The position numbers and the translations under genes were made by a program. A stretch of 64,000 bases of DNA from Eublepharis macularius (lineage: Eukaryota > Chordata > Lepidosauria > Squamata > Eublepharidae). The notes under the pieces were generated by a model. It was not told the origin of the DNA. It worked only from the letters and a program-made list of their open reading frames with translations, and did not search any database. This document shows, one piece after another, positions 46,086 to 57,342 of the stretch; position 1 is the first letter of the stretch, and each line of letters begins with the position of its first letter. The stretch is from NCBI RefSeq assembly GCF_028583425.1, contig NC_072801.1, forward strand, positions 63,131,766-63,195,765, read 5' to 3'.

Positions 46086-46619
46086 GATCAATGATCTGAG
46101 GTGATTCAGGAAGAGTTCCGGGAGCTAGACAGATACCGATGAGGCTTGTAAGGTCTAGAAGAGGGGAGAATTTGGAGGAAGGGCAGCAGATACGGAATTA
46201 AGAGACTACAAGCCAACAGTTTTGAAAAGGTCTTACATGGTGGATATGCCAATGGTAATGAGAACTACAAAACCAATTTCATCAGGCTTCGGGGACAAAG
46301 TGCAAGAAATCACCACCAGGATTGGGTTGAAGGGTCAGATTTAGAGCCAGGAGGCAACAATTTTGACAGGCTACAACTCAAGTCCGCTGGTGTTTAAAGA
46401 ACACTGAGTTTCATTGGAAGAGTTTTCTCTTCAGTGTAAGGTCAGGGAAAAGATAGAGATGGATCAGCCAGTGCTCAGATGGGGCCAGGATTTCTTGTTT
46501 GGCCAAACACAATTGGGATTGAGGAAAGAGAGCTTTTTGGTGTTTGAAAAAGGCCAAATTCATTGAAGGAACTTTCTCCTTCCTGCCCCCCCCCAGGGTC
46601 AGAGTTCAGAAATCACAGA

Positions 46620-49600
46620 TCAGGGAGCAAGGTGTGTGCGCTGGTGTTTGGAGAAAGCTGAGCTCCACCGGAAGGATTTCCCGCAAGCACCACAGACATA
46701 CGGACGGGTGCCTGCATGCTGGTGCTGATGTTCAGCCAGGTTACCACGCTGCCGAAAGCTCTTGCCACAGACTGGGCAGCGGTAAGGCCTTTCGGCTGTG
46801 TGAACACGTCGGTGCTTGACCAGATGTGAGTTCTGGGTGAAGGATTTGCCACAGGAGGCACAAACATAGGGTCTCTCACCTGTGTGTGTACGTTGGTGCT
46901 GAATGAGGTTGGAGCTTTGCCGGAAGCCCTTGCCGCATTCAGTACACCGGAAAGGGCGGGCCCCTGTGTGGGTGGCTTGATGCTTTGCTAAGTAGGAACC
47001 CAGGGCAAAAGCCTTGCCGCAGATGGAGCAGCGGTGGGCCTTACCGGGTGCATGTGTGCGCCGGTGTTCTGCCAGGTTGGAACTCTGGCTGAAAATTTTG
47101 CCACATTCAGGGCACTTAAATGGCTTCTCACCAGTATGTGTCACCTGATGCCGCAGGAGCTTTGAACTCTGTGCAAAGCCCTTGCCGCACTCAGGGCATT
47201 TATAGGGGCGTTCTGCTGGATGGCAGTTGCGTCGGTGTTCAGTAAGCCGGCAACGCCACACAAAGGTCTCACCACACTGAGGGCACCGGGCTGGAGGGTC
47301 CCTTTGGTGCTGCCGCAGCCCTGAGAGCAACACAAAGCCCTTACCACAAGCCGGACACCGAAAAGGCCTATCTTCACCCAAATGGCGCCTTTGGTGCCTC
47401 CCTAGCTTGTTGCTGTCAGGAAAGCGTTCACCACATGTTGGGCAACGGTAAGCAGCATCGTCAGACATGTGGATCCGCTCATGTGCCGCCAGTGTGGCAA
47501 AGAGGGCAAAGGACTTGCCACAGGCTGTGCACAAGTACGGCTTGTCCAAGGTGGCTTCTGCTGGGTGAACCACAAGCTCTGAGTTATTAGGAAACATAGC
47601 ACCACCCTGGCAGGATCTTTCTTCTGCTGTGTGGCTCAGCTTGTGCGTCACGAGATCAGCGCTCCCAGGGAAACAAGCACTGCAAATGGAGCATCTGTAA
47701 GGCTTCTCTTCCTTGTCTGCCTTGACAAGGTGGCTCACCTGGTGAAGTGCCAGTTTTTCACTCTCAGGAAATGCTTCCCCACCCTGGAGATGGTCATAAG
47801 AATCCTCACCCAGGGAGATACTCTGGAGTGTAACTACAGCAGCGGTCTCAGCAAAGGAGGTTCTACTCTCCAAGGGCTTCTCCCGGCCACTGTGGATGCT
47901 TTGATGTTGTTCCAAGTCGTAGCTACTGGGGAAGTTCTCTCCACATTGGTGGCAGTAATGGGATACCTCCCCACAATGTACTTGCTGGTGTATCTTAAGA
48001 GCAGAGCTTTCAGAGAAACAAGAGTAACAGGCTGGACATTTGTATGGCTTCTCTTCTGCATGACTTGTCATATGGGACTTCAATTTTGATTGGTCAGGGA
48101 AGGTTTCTTTGCATTGATGGCAGTTGTTGGAGCTGTCAATCAAATGGGCCCTCTGATGGGCAGTGAAAGCAGAACTCTGGCTGAAATCCTCTCCGCACTC
48201 AGGGCATGTATATTTTTTCTCTTCCTCCCCATCTGCATGATCGTGATGTTGCCCAGCTTGTTCCAGGCCCTCAGGGGACAGTTTTGCAACTTCTTGGATA
48301 CTCTGCTGTGCAGCTGAAAGTGGAACTAAGGGGTGCAATTTTGCCACAGCGTTCCCCCAGCTGCTCCCATTAGCACGGTGATTGCGCACATGCTTAGCGA
48401 GGTCCGAGCTGACACCAAAACAGCGGCCACACTCTCTGCAGCAGTAAGGTTTCTCACCAGTGTGAGTCCGCCGGTGCGTGACGAGAGTGGATTTGCGTCC
48501 AAAGCGCTTCCCACAATCAGGGCAGGCATGGGGGCGTTCACCCGAGTGTGTGCGCAAGTGGTGCGCCAGAGTAGAGCTCTGTGAAAAACGGGCCCCGCAC
48601 TGGTGGCACCGGAAGGGCTTCTCACCCGTGTGAACCCGCTGATGCTCAGCCAGTGTAGAGCCACGGGCAAAACGTTTCCCACACTCACCGCATGCGTGGG
48701 GTCGGCGCCCACCATGTGCCTTGAGATGTTCCGCTAGCGAGGAGCTCCAGCTGAATCCACGGCCACATTCTGGGCACCGGAATGGGCGCTCCCCTGTGTG
48801 AATCCGCTGATGTTTCACCAGGTTTGAGCTCTGGGCAAACCTCTTACCGCACTCTGAACAGCAGAATGGACGAGGGTCTGATCCCCGCGGTGCAACAAAT
48901 CCAGAATTCTTCTCCTCTGACACCACATGGGACCAATCACAGCTCTCTGGGCAAGTGGCCTCTTCATCCTCAAGTTCCTCCATCGCTTCCTCCTCTTCTT
49001 CCTCCTCACTTGCTGAGTCACAGCCTGCTGGAAGAAAGAAAGATAATCTACCCAAATATACCAAGTATTAAATATGCCCCCCCGCAATGGTGTGATTGGC
49101 AGAAATCATACTTCATATCATGACATGCAGCAGAGGAGAAGTGCCATCCTAAGCAGAGCTACATAATTCAAGATTCGTTGACTTCAATGGATGTCGTTCA
49201 AAGGGTGTAGCGCCGTTTAGGATAGCACTGTGGATTTCAGGCCCGTTGTGGTCATTTAGTGGCCTTGGGGGACTCATATTTCACAGGGATGCTCAGTAGA
49301 TTGGAGATAAGGGCGCTTGGCAGGGTACTTTGTAATATTTTAAAAAGTAATACAGGAATGATAAGTAGTCGTATCATAAGCCTATGGAAATCAGATTGAG
49401 TTAATTTCAGAGCTTCGCCTTAATAGACTTAGGCTCCAGGGATAGCTCACTGATATTAGGAAGGCAGGGTTCCTCTGTAAACCTATGATTCAGTTGTGTT
49501 CCTCTTAGCCGTAACTTCTGGTTGCACCAGCAGTTAGGAAGGGCTGTTATTCCTTCACTCGGTCACAGCTTCTCTCTGCTGCGCCTCAACCTTTTGGACC

Positions 49601-52600
49601 AGCCTCTCAGAGCAAGTGAGGAGAATACCATCACTGTTAGCTTCCAGGAAGACTTGTAAAGCAGTCGTTTCCACAAGGGCTTTTCCTTAACCTTACTGGA
49701 TGCTGCTGGATGCTATGTAACTAATACTGGAGCTTGTGCTTCCTGGATTGGAGGGTTTGCATTTGTCATTTTGATACTATATATGCTTAGTGCACATATT
49801 TGTAAACAGCCTTGATTTTAAAGGAAATGTCTTAAAAGAAACCAAATAAAAATCTTCAGACTCCGAACCGCAAAATGAGGAAAACACTACCGGCCTACCT
49901 AACAAGGCTGTTGCTGTCATAAGAACTGTCAAGAAGACTCTACAATGTGACCCTCTAATGGGGTTAAAATGGGCAAGGAAAAACAGATGTGGCTTATGTG
50001 ACATGAAGAAACAAAAATAATGGGCTATAAGGGGCTAGTAGAAGCCTTCAGTTCATTGCAATAAACCCTGTTCCATTGCGGTAAAGAAATATACACACAC
50101 TTCTTTAAATGCCACTTGGACAAGCAGCGCAAACTTCTTCAGCCTGCTGCAGGGTTAGGTACAAGCAGGGCCAGCACCACCATTGAGGCAGTGAGGCGGG
50201 CGCTGTGGGGCCAGAGGGGGTGCCGGAGGAAGAGGTGAGCGCCACGGAGCTGGCGTGCCTGGCCGGGCGCCGCAGCTACGGGCCAGGCACGGCAGGCGGC
50301 CGGGGCAGTGTGAGGAGCGCGGGCAGCCTCCTTGCACCGCCCCAGCTACCCGCCGGCCAATAGCTCCGGCTTTGCTGCGTGATGACATCATTACGTGATG
50401 ATGTCATCATGCAGTCCGGGGGCGCGCTATGTGCGCGTGTTCAGAAGGGTGGCTGCAGGCGCCAGAAACCCTGTCGCCAGCGGTGGGTACAAGCCAAAGA
50501 GCTGAGCTCCTTGGCTGGGAGGCAACTGCACTGATGCAAGCGACAAAACTTTCCTCACCTGCTTTGACCACTGTCAGCTCCTGCCTCTCTCCTGTGTCCG
50601 GCAATGGCAGCACATCCCCTGGTTCCATCCAGAAGTGTGGCTCAGCAACGGGGAACCTGAAGGACAAACCATTTACGACACAGAGGAATTATAGGAAACA
50701 CAAATCACATGTATGCCTTCTTTTTTTTTTTTAAAGGAAGGTCAAAAAACCCTAAGGCCTTTTCACAAATGAAACCAATATCTGAATTTCCCAAACTTGT
50801 GAACCAAATGAGAAACTGACAGCAGCCAAGGTAATAACAACTGTGCTCTTCTCGACAGATTAGGGCCCTACTCAGAGCAGTAAACAAAGCCAGTGTTATT
50901 ATTATCCCTACATTACAACTGGGGCGCTGGGGCTGAGAGGAGTGGCTTACCCAAGGCTTCTGCTGAGCTCATGGCAGTGGAGGGATTCGAACCAGCACAG
51001 TTCTGGCTGGAAGGTATCTGGGGACTCAAACTCGGGGCCCTGCAACTGTCACACAGCAGCCACAGGCAAGTCTGAGTGTGAAGGGAGCCTCCGCATCATT
51101 CCCCAAGTAGCCTCTTCAAGAACTGGAGTCTAGGCCCATCCAGCCTAGGCCTGACAAGGACAGACAACCATTTCCTTATACATTTCAATGGGCTTAGACT
51201 GGAGCAACTCTGCTTAGGATTTCACTGTAAGAGACTCTGTGAATCTCTAATACCCAAAACTGGTAAAACAATTCTTAAGGCCTTCACCTGGAAAACTTGA
51301 TTTCCCTCCTTCGTTGTTTAATTTTGTAACATCCAGCCTGATGAAGAATTCTGAGGAGGTCAAAAGCTTGCACAATGTTTTATATCCTTCTGATTGGCCC
51401 TAATAAAAGACATGACATGGACTTCGTTTCCTATTCTCCCAATCTACAATTATAGCCAAGCTTTAAGTACGTTTGACTACATCTGACTACATTTGGCCCA
51501 TGACTCACCCTCCCATCCCTCTGTTGCTCCCCCCTCCCTGTTGTCTATTTTAGATTGTAAGCTGGGGGGGGGAAGGGATCAGTTGGGTTTGGACTGTGCA
51601 ACCCGGTACATAAAACCATCAGCAACATCAGGATATCTGGGATGCAAGTGTGTGCTTTTTAACTTAGTAACTTGCAACCACGCAAACCCTACCCACCATA
51701 ACACAGTTTTGATTTCTTAAAGGAACAGTCACACCAAATGGTACACACTTCACAAGTCCTTATCCTCAACTATTTATTTATTTAAAGCATTTTTATGCTG
51801 TCTTTCCACCAAACTGAGGGTCCCCAAGGTGGCAAATGATCAATACCATTAAAACCACTTTTAAAACACATATTAATAAAACCAATTAAAATAATTAAAG
51901 ACAACAATTAAAAACACAAACAGGAAGGAGGGTCAGCAAGGAAACATCAAACAAAATAGATGTGTCTTTGCCCACTGGTTGAGAGGGGCAGGCAAATATC
52001 CTCAGGGAGGGTGGAGGCACGATGGAGAAGGTCCTTTCTTAGATTGCTGCCCATCTAATCTTAGATGGGGAGAGCACTCAGTGAAGAACCCCTGAAGATC
52101 ACCTCAGTAATGGGACAGGTTCACATGGGAGTAGACAAGGTATGTTTGTCCCAAGCCATACAGGGCTTCAGTGGTCAGTACCAGCACCTTGAAATAATTG
52201 TGCACAACTAATTGTGCATAAGAGGGAAGATCCAGTGGGATGATAACTGAAGGCAAAAAAGAAACAAGGTTTTACCTTGGGTTGTCAGGATCCTCCTCCA
52301 CAGGAAACGGGTCATTGCTTTCAGCTTCCTCTGGAAAGCCTGGGTATGTTATTGATCCCACCTGCTTGGGAGGAGAAGAGTTAAGATCAGCGGCAGGGAA
52401 CAAAGCCAAGTAAGCATTATGCAGTAGTGGCTCAGGATCTTGCTAGACAAGAAAGATCCCCAAGTTCATACAATTATGGTACAACTTGGCCTATCCAAGT
52501 TTTCTCTCTTGCAGGAGGCACAAAAGTGAGCAAGCAGGCAGTCCCACGCAAGAGCAAAGGCACACACGTTCCCAGGGTCGAAAGGTAGTGAGGACAGACA

Positions 52601-53631
52601 ACCATTTCCTCATACATTCATCACCCACTTGCGCCTAAGATGAGGCAAAAATCCCCTTGGCGGAGGGAGAGGGATGTAGCTCTAAGCATAGCTGTAATTT
52701 TCTCGATCCATCGAAGTCCAGGAGCTTCGACAAGTGTAACTGTTCAGGGCTGGCTGTGCCGTGAGCCACCTCTAGAGTGAGAGAGCTCGCTCGTTTCTAT
52801 GGACTCCGTGCCGGGGCTGCCGGAGTGGCGAAGGCACGCCCTCTCGGAGGAAAGTGTCTCCCACAGGCAAAAACACTCTTTTCTCAAAGGAGGGGAATGG
52901 ACACTGAGTTCGCTTCGTTTCAAGCGGGTGGCCGTGTTGGTCTGCAGTGGAACAGCAGGATCGGAGTCCAGTGGCACCCTAGAGAGCCAGAAGATAGCTT
53001 TCGAGATTCAAAGCTCTCTTCTTCAGATCTGAAGAAGGGAGCTTTGAATCTCGAAAGCTTATACTCTGAAAATCTTGTTGGGTCTGCTTAGGTTTGCAGT
53101 GGCACACGCATGCCTCAGGGTCATGGAGGCGCCCCCCAGGCCTAAAGGGAGCAGCCCTCTTCACTCCAAGGTCTCCCCTCATCCGTCCGCCTCACACCCC
53201 CGACAACCCCCCTAGGAAACCTGGGGTCTCCGTCTTCTCCTCTTCCACAATTGTTTGCCCCTCTCACTGCCCAGGGCTCCCAATCCCCGCGTGCCAAGGC
53301 GCTCACTCTCCTGCCAGGCGCCACCTTCTCCCAGCCAGCCTCCTCGCCCGCCGGAGCGCACGGCCGCAGCGGCTCCATGCCCCCTCGGGGCGCACCTTCC
53401 CCCCCGTCCCACCTTTCGGAGCCCAGGGCTGGAGTCCCTCTCGCCTTTAAGCAGCCTCTTCGCCGAGATCCGTGCCTGCTGTGCGCGCCCCTCCCTCCCG
53501 CTTGCTCGCCCCTCGAGCAGCGCCCGGCCTGCTCCTCTCCAAATTCGCCGTCGAGCCGCGCGGGGCCCCCCAAGCTTCTCGCCTTCTTCCCCCGCTGCGA
53601 GCCAGCTTCCCCCACCCCTTACCGTTTCCAT
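46620..53631 (-). CDS. C2H2 zinc-finger protein, KRAB-B-like N-terminus, about 22 fingers
   Basis: Coding exons: 53623-53631 (ATG GAA ACG|gtaagg), 52276-52361, 50559-50656 and 46620-49027. All donors are GT, all acceptors AG, and phases 0, 2 and 1 agree throughout. Exon 3 encodes '[20 protein letters not shown]', like the KRAB-B/spacer exon of reptile zinc-finger proteins ('FPVxKPDVIxWxExGE'). The usual KRAB-A exon is not seen, and exon 2 codes for an acidic segment instead. The last exon opens with an acidic run (EEEEEEE) and then fingers in blocks. Fingers 1-6 are classical with TGERP/TGEKP linkers. Then come a spacer, fingers 7-15 mixed with two decayed fingers lacking Cys, and a tight array 16-22 to the stop. 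Expected to be a sequence-specific nuclear regulator. No human orthologue is obvious. The exon 4 acceptor is a tandem CAG. Confidence 0.88.
49028..50558 (-). other. Zinc-finger gene, intron 3
   Basis: About 49148-49240 is a CCTAAGC-family repeat ('ccatcctaagcagagcta' and its mirror 'gccgtttaggatagcac'). About 50160-50455 is a GC-rich repeat with 'agggccagcaccaccattga' and a CRE-like double palindrome near 50379-50412. Otherwise nothing. Confidence 0.5.
50657..52275 (-). other. Zinc-finger gene, intron 2, repeat-rich
   Basis: About 50850-51015 is a minus-strand CORE/MIR-like SINE ('gaggagtggcttacccaagg', 'ggattcgaaccagcac'). About 51178-51235 is a CCTAAGC-family piece, and about 51340-51415 a fragment of a repeat with 'cctgatgaagaattctgagg'. 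About 51765-52215 is a dispersed A-rich repeat I cannot name. Confidence 0.5.
52362..53622 (-). other. Zinc-finger gene, intron 1
   Basis: Contains a near-complete member of the dispersed fold-back family at about 52915-53090, centred on a 60-bp palindrome at 52998-53057 (halves 'ctttcgagattcaaagctc' and complement). The 5' part of the intron (above about 53200) is CpG-rich. Confidence 0.6.
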
Positions 53632-53950
53632 AGCCCCCGGGCGCTCCCTCCCGCGCCGTCTGCAGGCAGCACGCGAGGGGTTAAGCCCTGCAGACAATAC
53701 ACCGCCAGGCCCAGCTCCGCCTCCGCCTCCTCCGGCCCGCCTGGCTTGGCTCCACTCCCCCCTCGGCCGCGCGCACCAGGCAGGCCAGTCGCCAGCAGAG
53801 ACCGGCTCGCTTCGCCAGCGCTGCGCGCACACAAGTCGGCGCGGAGATTCTCTAGAAGGGAAAACGGCAACGGTGGCAAGGACTTCCCATCAAAACCAAA
53901 TGGGATCTCAAGAGCCGGGGCGGGAAGGAAGGGCCGCCGGACTCGAATCC
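53200..53950 (-). promoter_or_regulatory. CpG island and likely promoter of the zinc-finger gene
   Basis: GC-rich with many CG dinucleotides around the first coding exon (53623-53631), as for housekeeping zinc-finger genes. No TATA box. The transcription start is not defined. The low number of stop codons makes long but unsupported frames on both strands. Confidence 0.7.
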
Positions 53951-56084
53951 TGCCCTTCTGGCAGCCCTTTAAGCGCCCAATAGACACGTGGCTGTTCAAA
54001 CGACCTTGGGCAACTCATTCCTCCGCCCACTTGTCTTCAGCTTGCTGTGCCGGATAAAATGATGCCTCGGGGCAGAAAGACGGTTTGACTTATCTGGGCG
54101 CCTTTGACGCTGGGAAGAAAACCGGATCCCATTGAGAGTAGGGAGTTGCAAACAGGTCGTTCCAAAAGATCAGCGCCCAGACTCCAAAGGCCCCTTGGTC
54201 TGACTCTCTGAGGCTTGACCGCTAAACTCCACTCCTTAATCTTTTCAAGAAGAAAGTCAGTTCTGGAGTTCTTGAAAAGAGGAAACTGCCTCTGGCTCTG
54301 AGCATCCTATTCCTCAAACAAAGAAGCGCCAAGAGCAGATTACAATGTGAGATTGCTGAATTTGAGTTCATTTACAAATTGAAAACAATGGAACCTCCGG
54401 AGCTGAAGAGAGACTTGAGATTCTTATCTCACTAAAAAAAGCTAATTCCTGCTCCAATCAAATTGGACGTTTACATCCTGACCCTCCCTTCTTTGCTTCA
54501 CCCCTCCCACCTCCTGACTGGGATAGGGAGCTCCACTCCTCCTTGTTATGTACAGAAGGGAGCTCCAGCTCTTGAAAACTTACACCCTTGAAACAATCTT
54601 GTGGGTCTTTAAGGTGCCACTGGACTCCAATCATGCTATTCTACTACAGCCCTACATTGTTACCCACCCAAACATGAGCATTCTGTGCCTAGTTTATGGA
54701 ACTTACTGTCAGGAAATGTGGTAGCAGCCGCCAGCTTAGATGATTCTAAAAGAAGATGACACAAATTCATGAAGGAAAGGTATAGCCACAGCTCTTTTAG
54801 TTGTGATATGACACTGAATTAGATAGAAGTTCTTAAGGCTACAGCCAGCCATGCTCCTCTGTCTGGGATGGAAAGGGGTTGTCAGGTCAGGAAGTGTGGC
54901 TTTTGCAGGCCATTTTGAGCCTTGCCATGCCTTTAAAAAAAAAAGAAATCTGAGTTTTGAGTTAACTTGAAAGAGAAGAGAGGGATAACAGATTCAATCT
55001 CTGGTAAATGGAAGTTTGTCCCTAGGAAAGGAGGAAACAGCACTCTCCCCCAAGTAGATGGATAACTCTCACTACCATTCAAAGCATCTTGTACTGAAAA
55101 ATACTATCAGAATCCAAAAGTGAAATATTAAATATTGGTGGCTGTTACATAGCAAAGATGGGATGCTGAAATAGTTGGTTAGTCTTAAAGGTGCTACTGG
55201 ACTCTTTTTGATTTTGCTACTACAGACTAACATGGCTAACTCCTCTGCATCTATGAAATAGAAACAAGCTTCCTTAGTTGTCTATAAATATTGCCTATGA
55301 AATATTCAGCAGATATTTGACAACAGCGTTGGCAGAGGAGGATTCAGGAGACAGTTCCTTTTCAGCTGCCCTGACAATAATAAAGTTAATATTGAATAAA
55401 GCCATTTTGTTAGAATACTGCTCATACTTCCCTATTTGTTTTGCACCAACACAAAAATGCTCCCTCAAAAATAGTTGCTTACATTACTTTCAACATATTT
55501 TTATTTTATGTTTTTAAAAAACTTTCTTTTCAGATTCATAAAGCCTGTATCATAAAAATACCAGAAAAGTATATCATTCATAGGTAGGTAGGTAGACTAT
55601 GTATCATACATAGTGCCATATAATTACATCTTTAATTCCTTTAAAATGTTTCATCTGCCTCCTAATGATGTAAGTTCAACTGGCCTTCTTAAGAACAAAA
55701 TTTCAGCTGTATTTTCAAAATAGTGGAGAAAGCTTAATTTTAAATATCTTTTTTAAAAAAATCTGATTTTATCTTTTGTGGACAAAATCTTAACAGATTT
55801 TCCAAGGGAAAGGCCTAACGGACTGCAGGAAGACTGAGCAGCTGGGTGGGGGGAAGGCAAGGTTTCACATTACCCTCTCCATCTGAGCAGCTATTGCAAA
55901 AACTGCCCCCCTTCCTTCATCCTAGTCCTTGCAAATAAACGATTTCGAATGATCTGATACCAAAGGAGATGAAAACAACCTTGCAGGTTCCAAACCTAGA
56001 ATCCCTTCCACCTTTTCCATTCTCTCGATTTGCATCGCAGAAAAAAAACCCAAAGGTTCAAACATCAGCTTCTCAAACCCTTGC
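53951..56084. other. Spacer
   Basis: No gene. Fold-back-family scraps lie at about 54592-54655 ('ttaaggtgccactggactcc') and 55180-55245 ('aaaggtgctactggactct'). A short (GGTA)n run is near 55582. Confidence 0.45.
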
Positions 56085-56285
56085 TATGGTTGCCAGCTCC
56101 AGGTTGTGAAAGTCCTGGAAATTTAAGGGTGGAGCTTGAGGAGGGAGGGGGTTTGGAGAGAGGAGGGACCTCAGTGGAGTATAGTGCCATAGATTCTACC
56201 CTCTACAGCCGCCCCTTTCCTCCAGGGGAACTGATTTATACTTCCGGGAGATCTCCAGCTACTACCTTGAGGTTGGCAACCGGCG
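56085..56285. mobile_element. GTTGCCAAC-family MITE
   Basis: It starts 'ggttgccagctccaggttg' and ends 'ccttgaggttggcaacc'. The middle has 'tatagtgccatagattctac' and 'ctccaggggaactgattt'. It lies 200 bases before the TBRG1-like promoter. Confidence 0.7.
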
Positions 56286-56439
56286 GCCTTTAAAAAAAAA
56301 CCCTGTTTCTGAACATTTTAGCACGTACTGCTTTGAGGTGCGATACATTGTCTTGCATCTATTGACAGCACAGGAATGTTTCGCTTCTCCCAACCCGTCC
56401 AGGCTTCCCTGCAGTCTGGGCAGGAACGCGTCACGCAGC

Positions 56440-56524
56440 CACCGGGCAGCGGGGACTTCAGAGCTGTTGCGCTTTCCGGTTCCTGCTAGAGCTGAAGAAA
56501 GAAGGAAGAAGCTGCGGGCCAGTG
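56440..56524 (+). promoter_or_regulatory. Likely promoter and non-coding first exon of the TBRG1-like gene
   Basis: GC-rich patch with an ETS site (CTTTCCGGTTCC, about 56472-56483), then a possible exon ending CCAGTG|gtgaga at 56524/56525. A matching acceptor (tttcttccctag) ends at 57291, 51 bases before the ATG at 57343. The intron would hold the repeat at 56950-57170. No TATA box. The exon model is an inference. Confidence 0.5.
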
Positions 56525-56949
56525 GTGAGAAGCCAAAGGCAGGCATGGCGAGATGGGCTTGTGTTGCGCGCGATCTTGAAGTATTTGCCCGGGAAGGTGA
56601 GATCTGCTTAACTCTGAACCCCATGTAGAAACTGGCCATGCCTTCCATTTATCTGAATTTCCCGTTGCTTCTTTCTGGAGAAGAGCGTTCCCAGGTATTT
56701 TTAAAATTCCGGGGTATCTTGGAATCCAACCTCGGGCATCACGTGCAAGCAGAAGCCCGTCTGGATAAACCATTCTGATGCTTACATACTTGAGGATGTT
56801 GCTCTTGAGACGTGGAGATACAAAATGCTCAGTGGATATTTGGAAATTATCCAAATATTCAGCCTTGCTGAAATTAAGCAGGCCTGGGTCTGTGCCTAGA
56901 TTACAAGGATCCTGTCTGAATAAATCTGTAGAAGAAACGTAGGAGGTAA

Positions 56950-57170
56950 AAATTTTATTGGCTGGTATGGTGAGCAAGATTTGAGTCCAGTAGCACCTAA
57001 AAAACCAAGATTTCCAGGGTATAAGCTTTCAAGAGGTATTTGTTGAAGGGAGCATGACTCTCAACAGCTTACTGGACTCAGATAAATCTTGTTGGACTTT
57101 AAGATGCTACTGCACTCAGCTCTTGCTCTTCTACTGCAGACCAGCACAGCCATCTGCTGAAACTAACTAT
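56950..57170. repeat. Dispersed fold-back family, near-complete copy
   Basis: The left half has 'gagcaagatttgagtccagt' and 'ccagggtataagctttcaag'. The right half has 'gatgctactgcactcagctc' and 'ttctactgcagaccagcac'. The two halves are imperfect mirror images. It lies inside the proposed 5' UTR intron of the TBRG1-like gene. Confidence 0.65.
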
Positions 57171-57342
57171 AGTAGGTACATCCTTACTGTATTGAGTTTT
57201 TAATACTTTAGTGTTTGCATTTTGAGAAATAGGGTTGGCATAGAAACAAAATCCATACTGAAACCACCTTTACGACTGTTTTCTTCCCTAGGTTTCTTCC
57301 CTCGTCAGGTCTGTTAACCTACTGCCTAGCCCTTGCCTCACA

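Noticed and set aside
52362-53622. Search for a KRAB-A exon in the zinc-finger gene
   Set aside because: No frame with the KRAB-A consensus was seen in this intron, and the existing exons already join in phase.
53142-54057. Long overlapping frames on both strands around the zinc-finger CpG island
   Set aside because: Low stop density from base composition. Only the ATG at 53631 with its donor fits a gene model.
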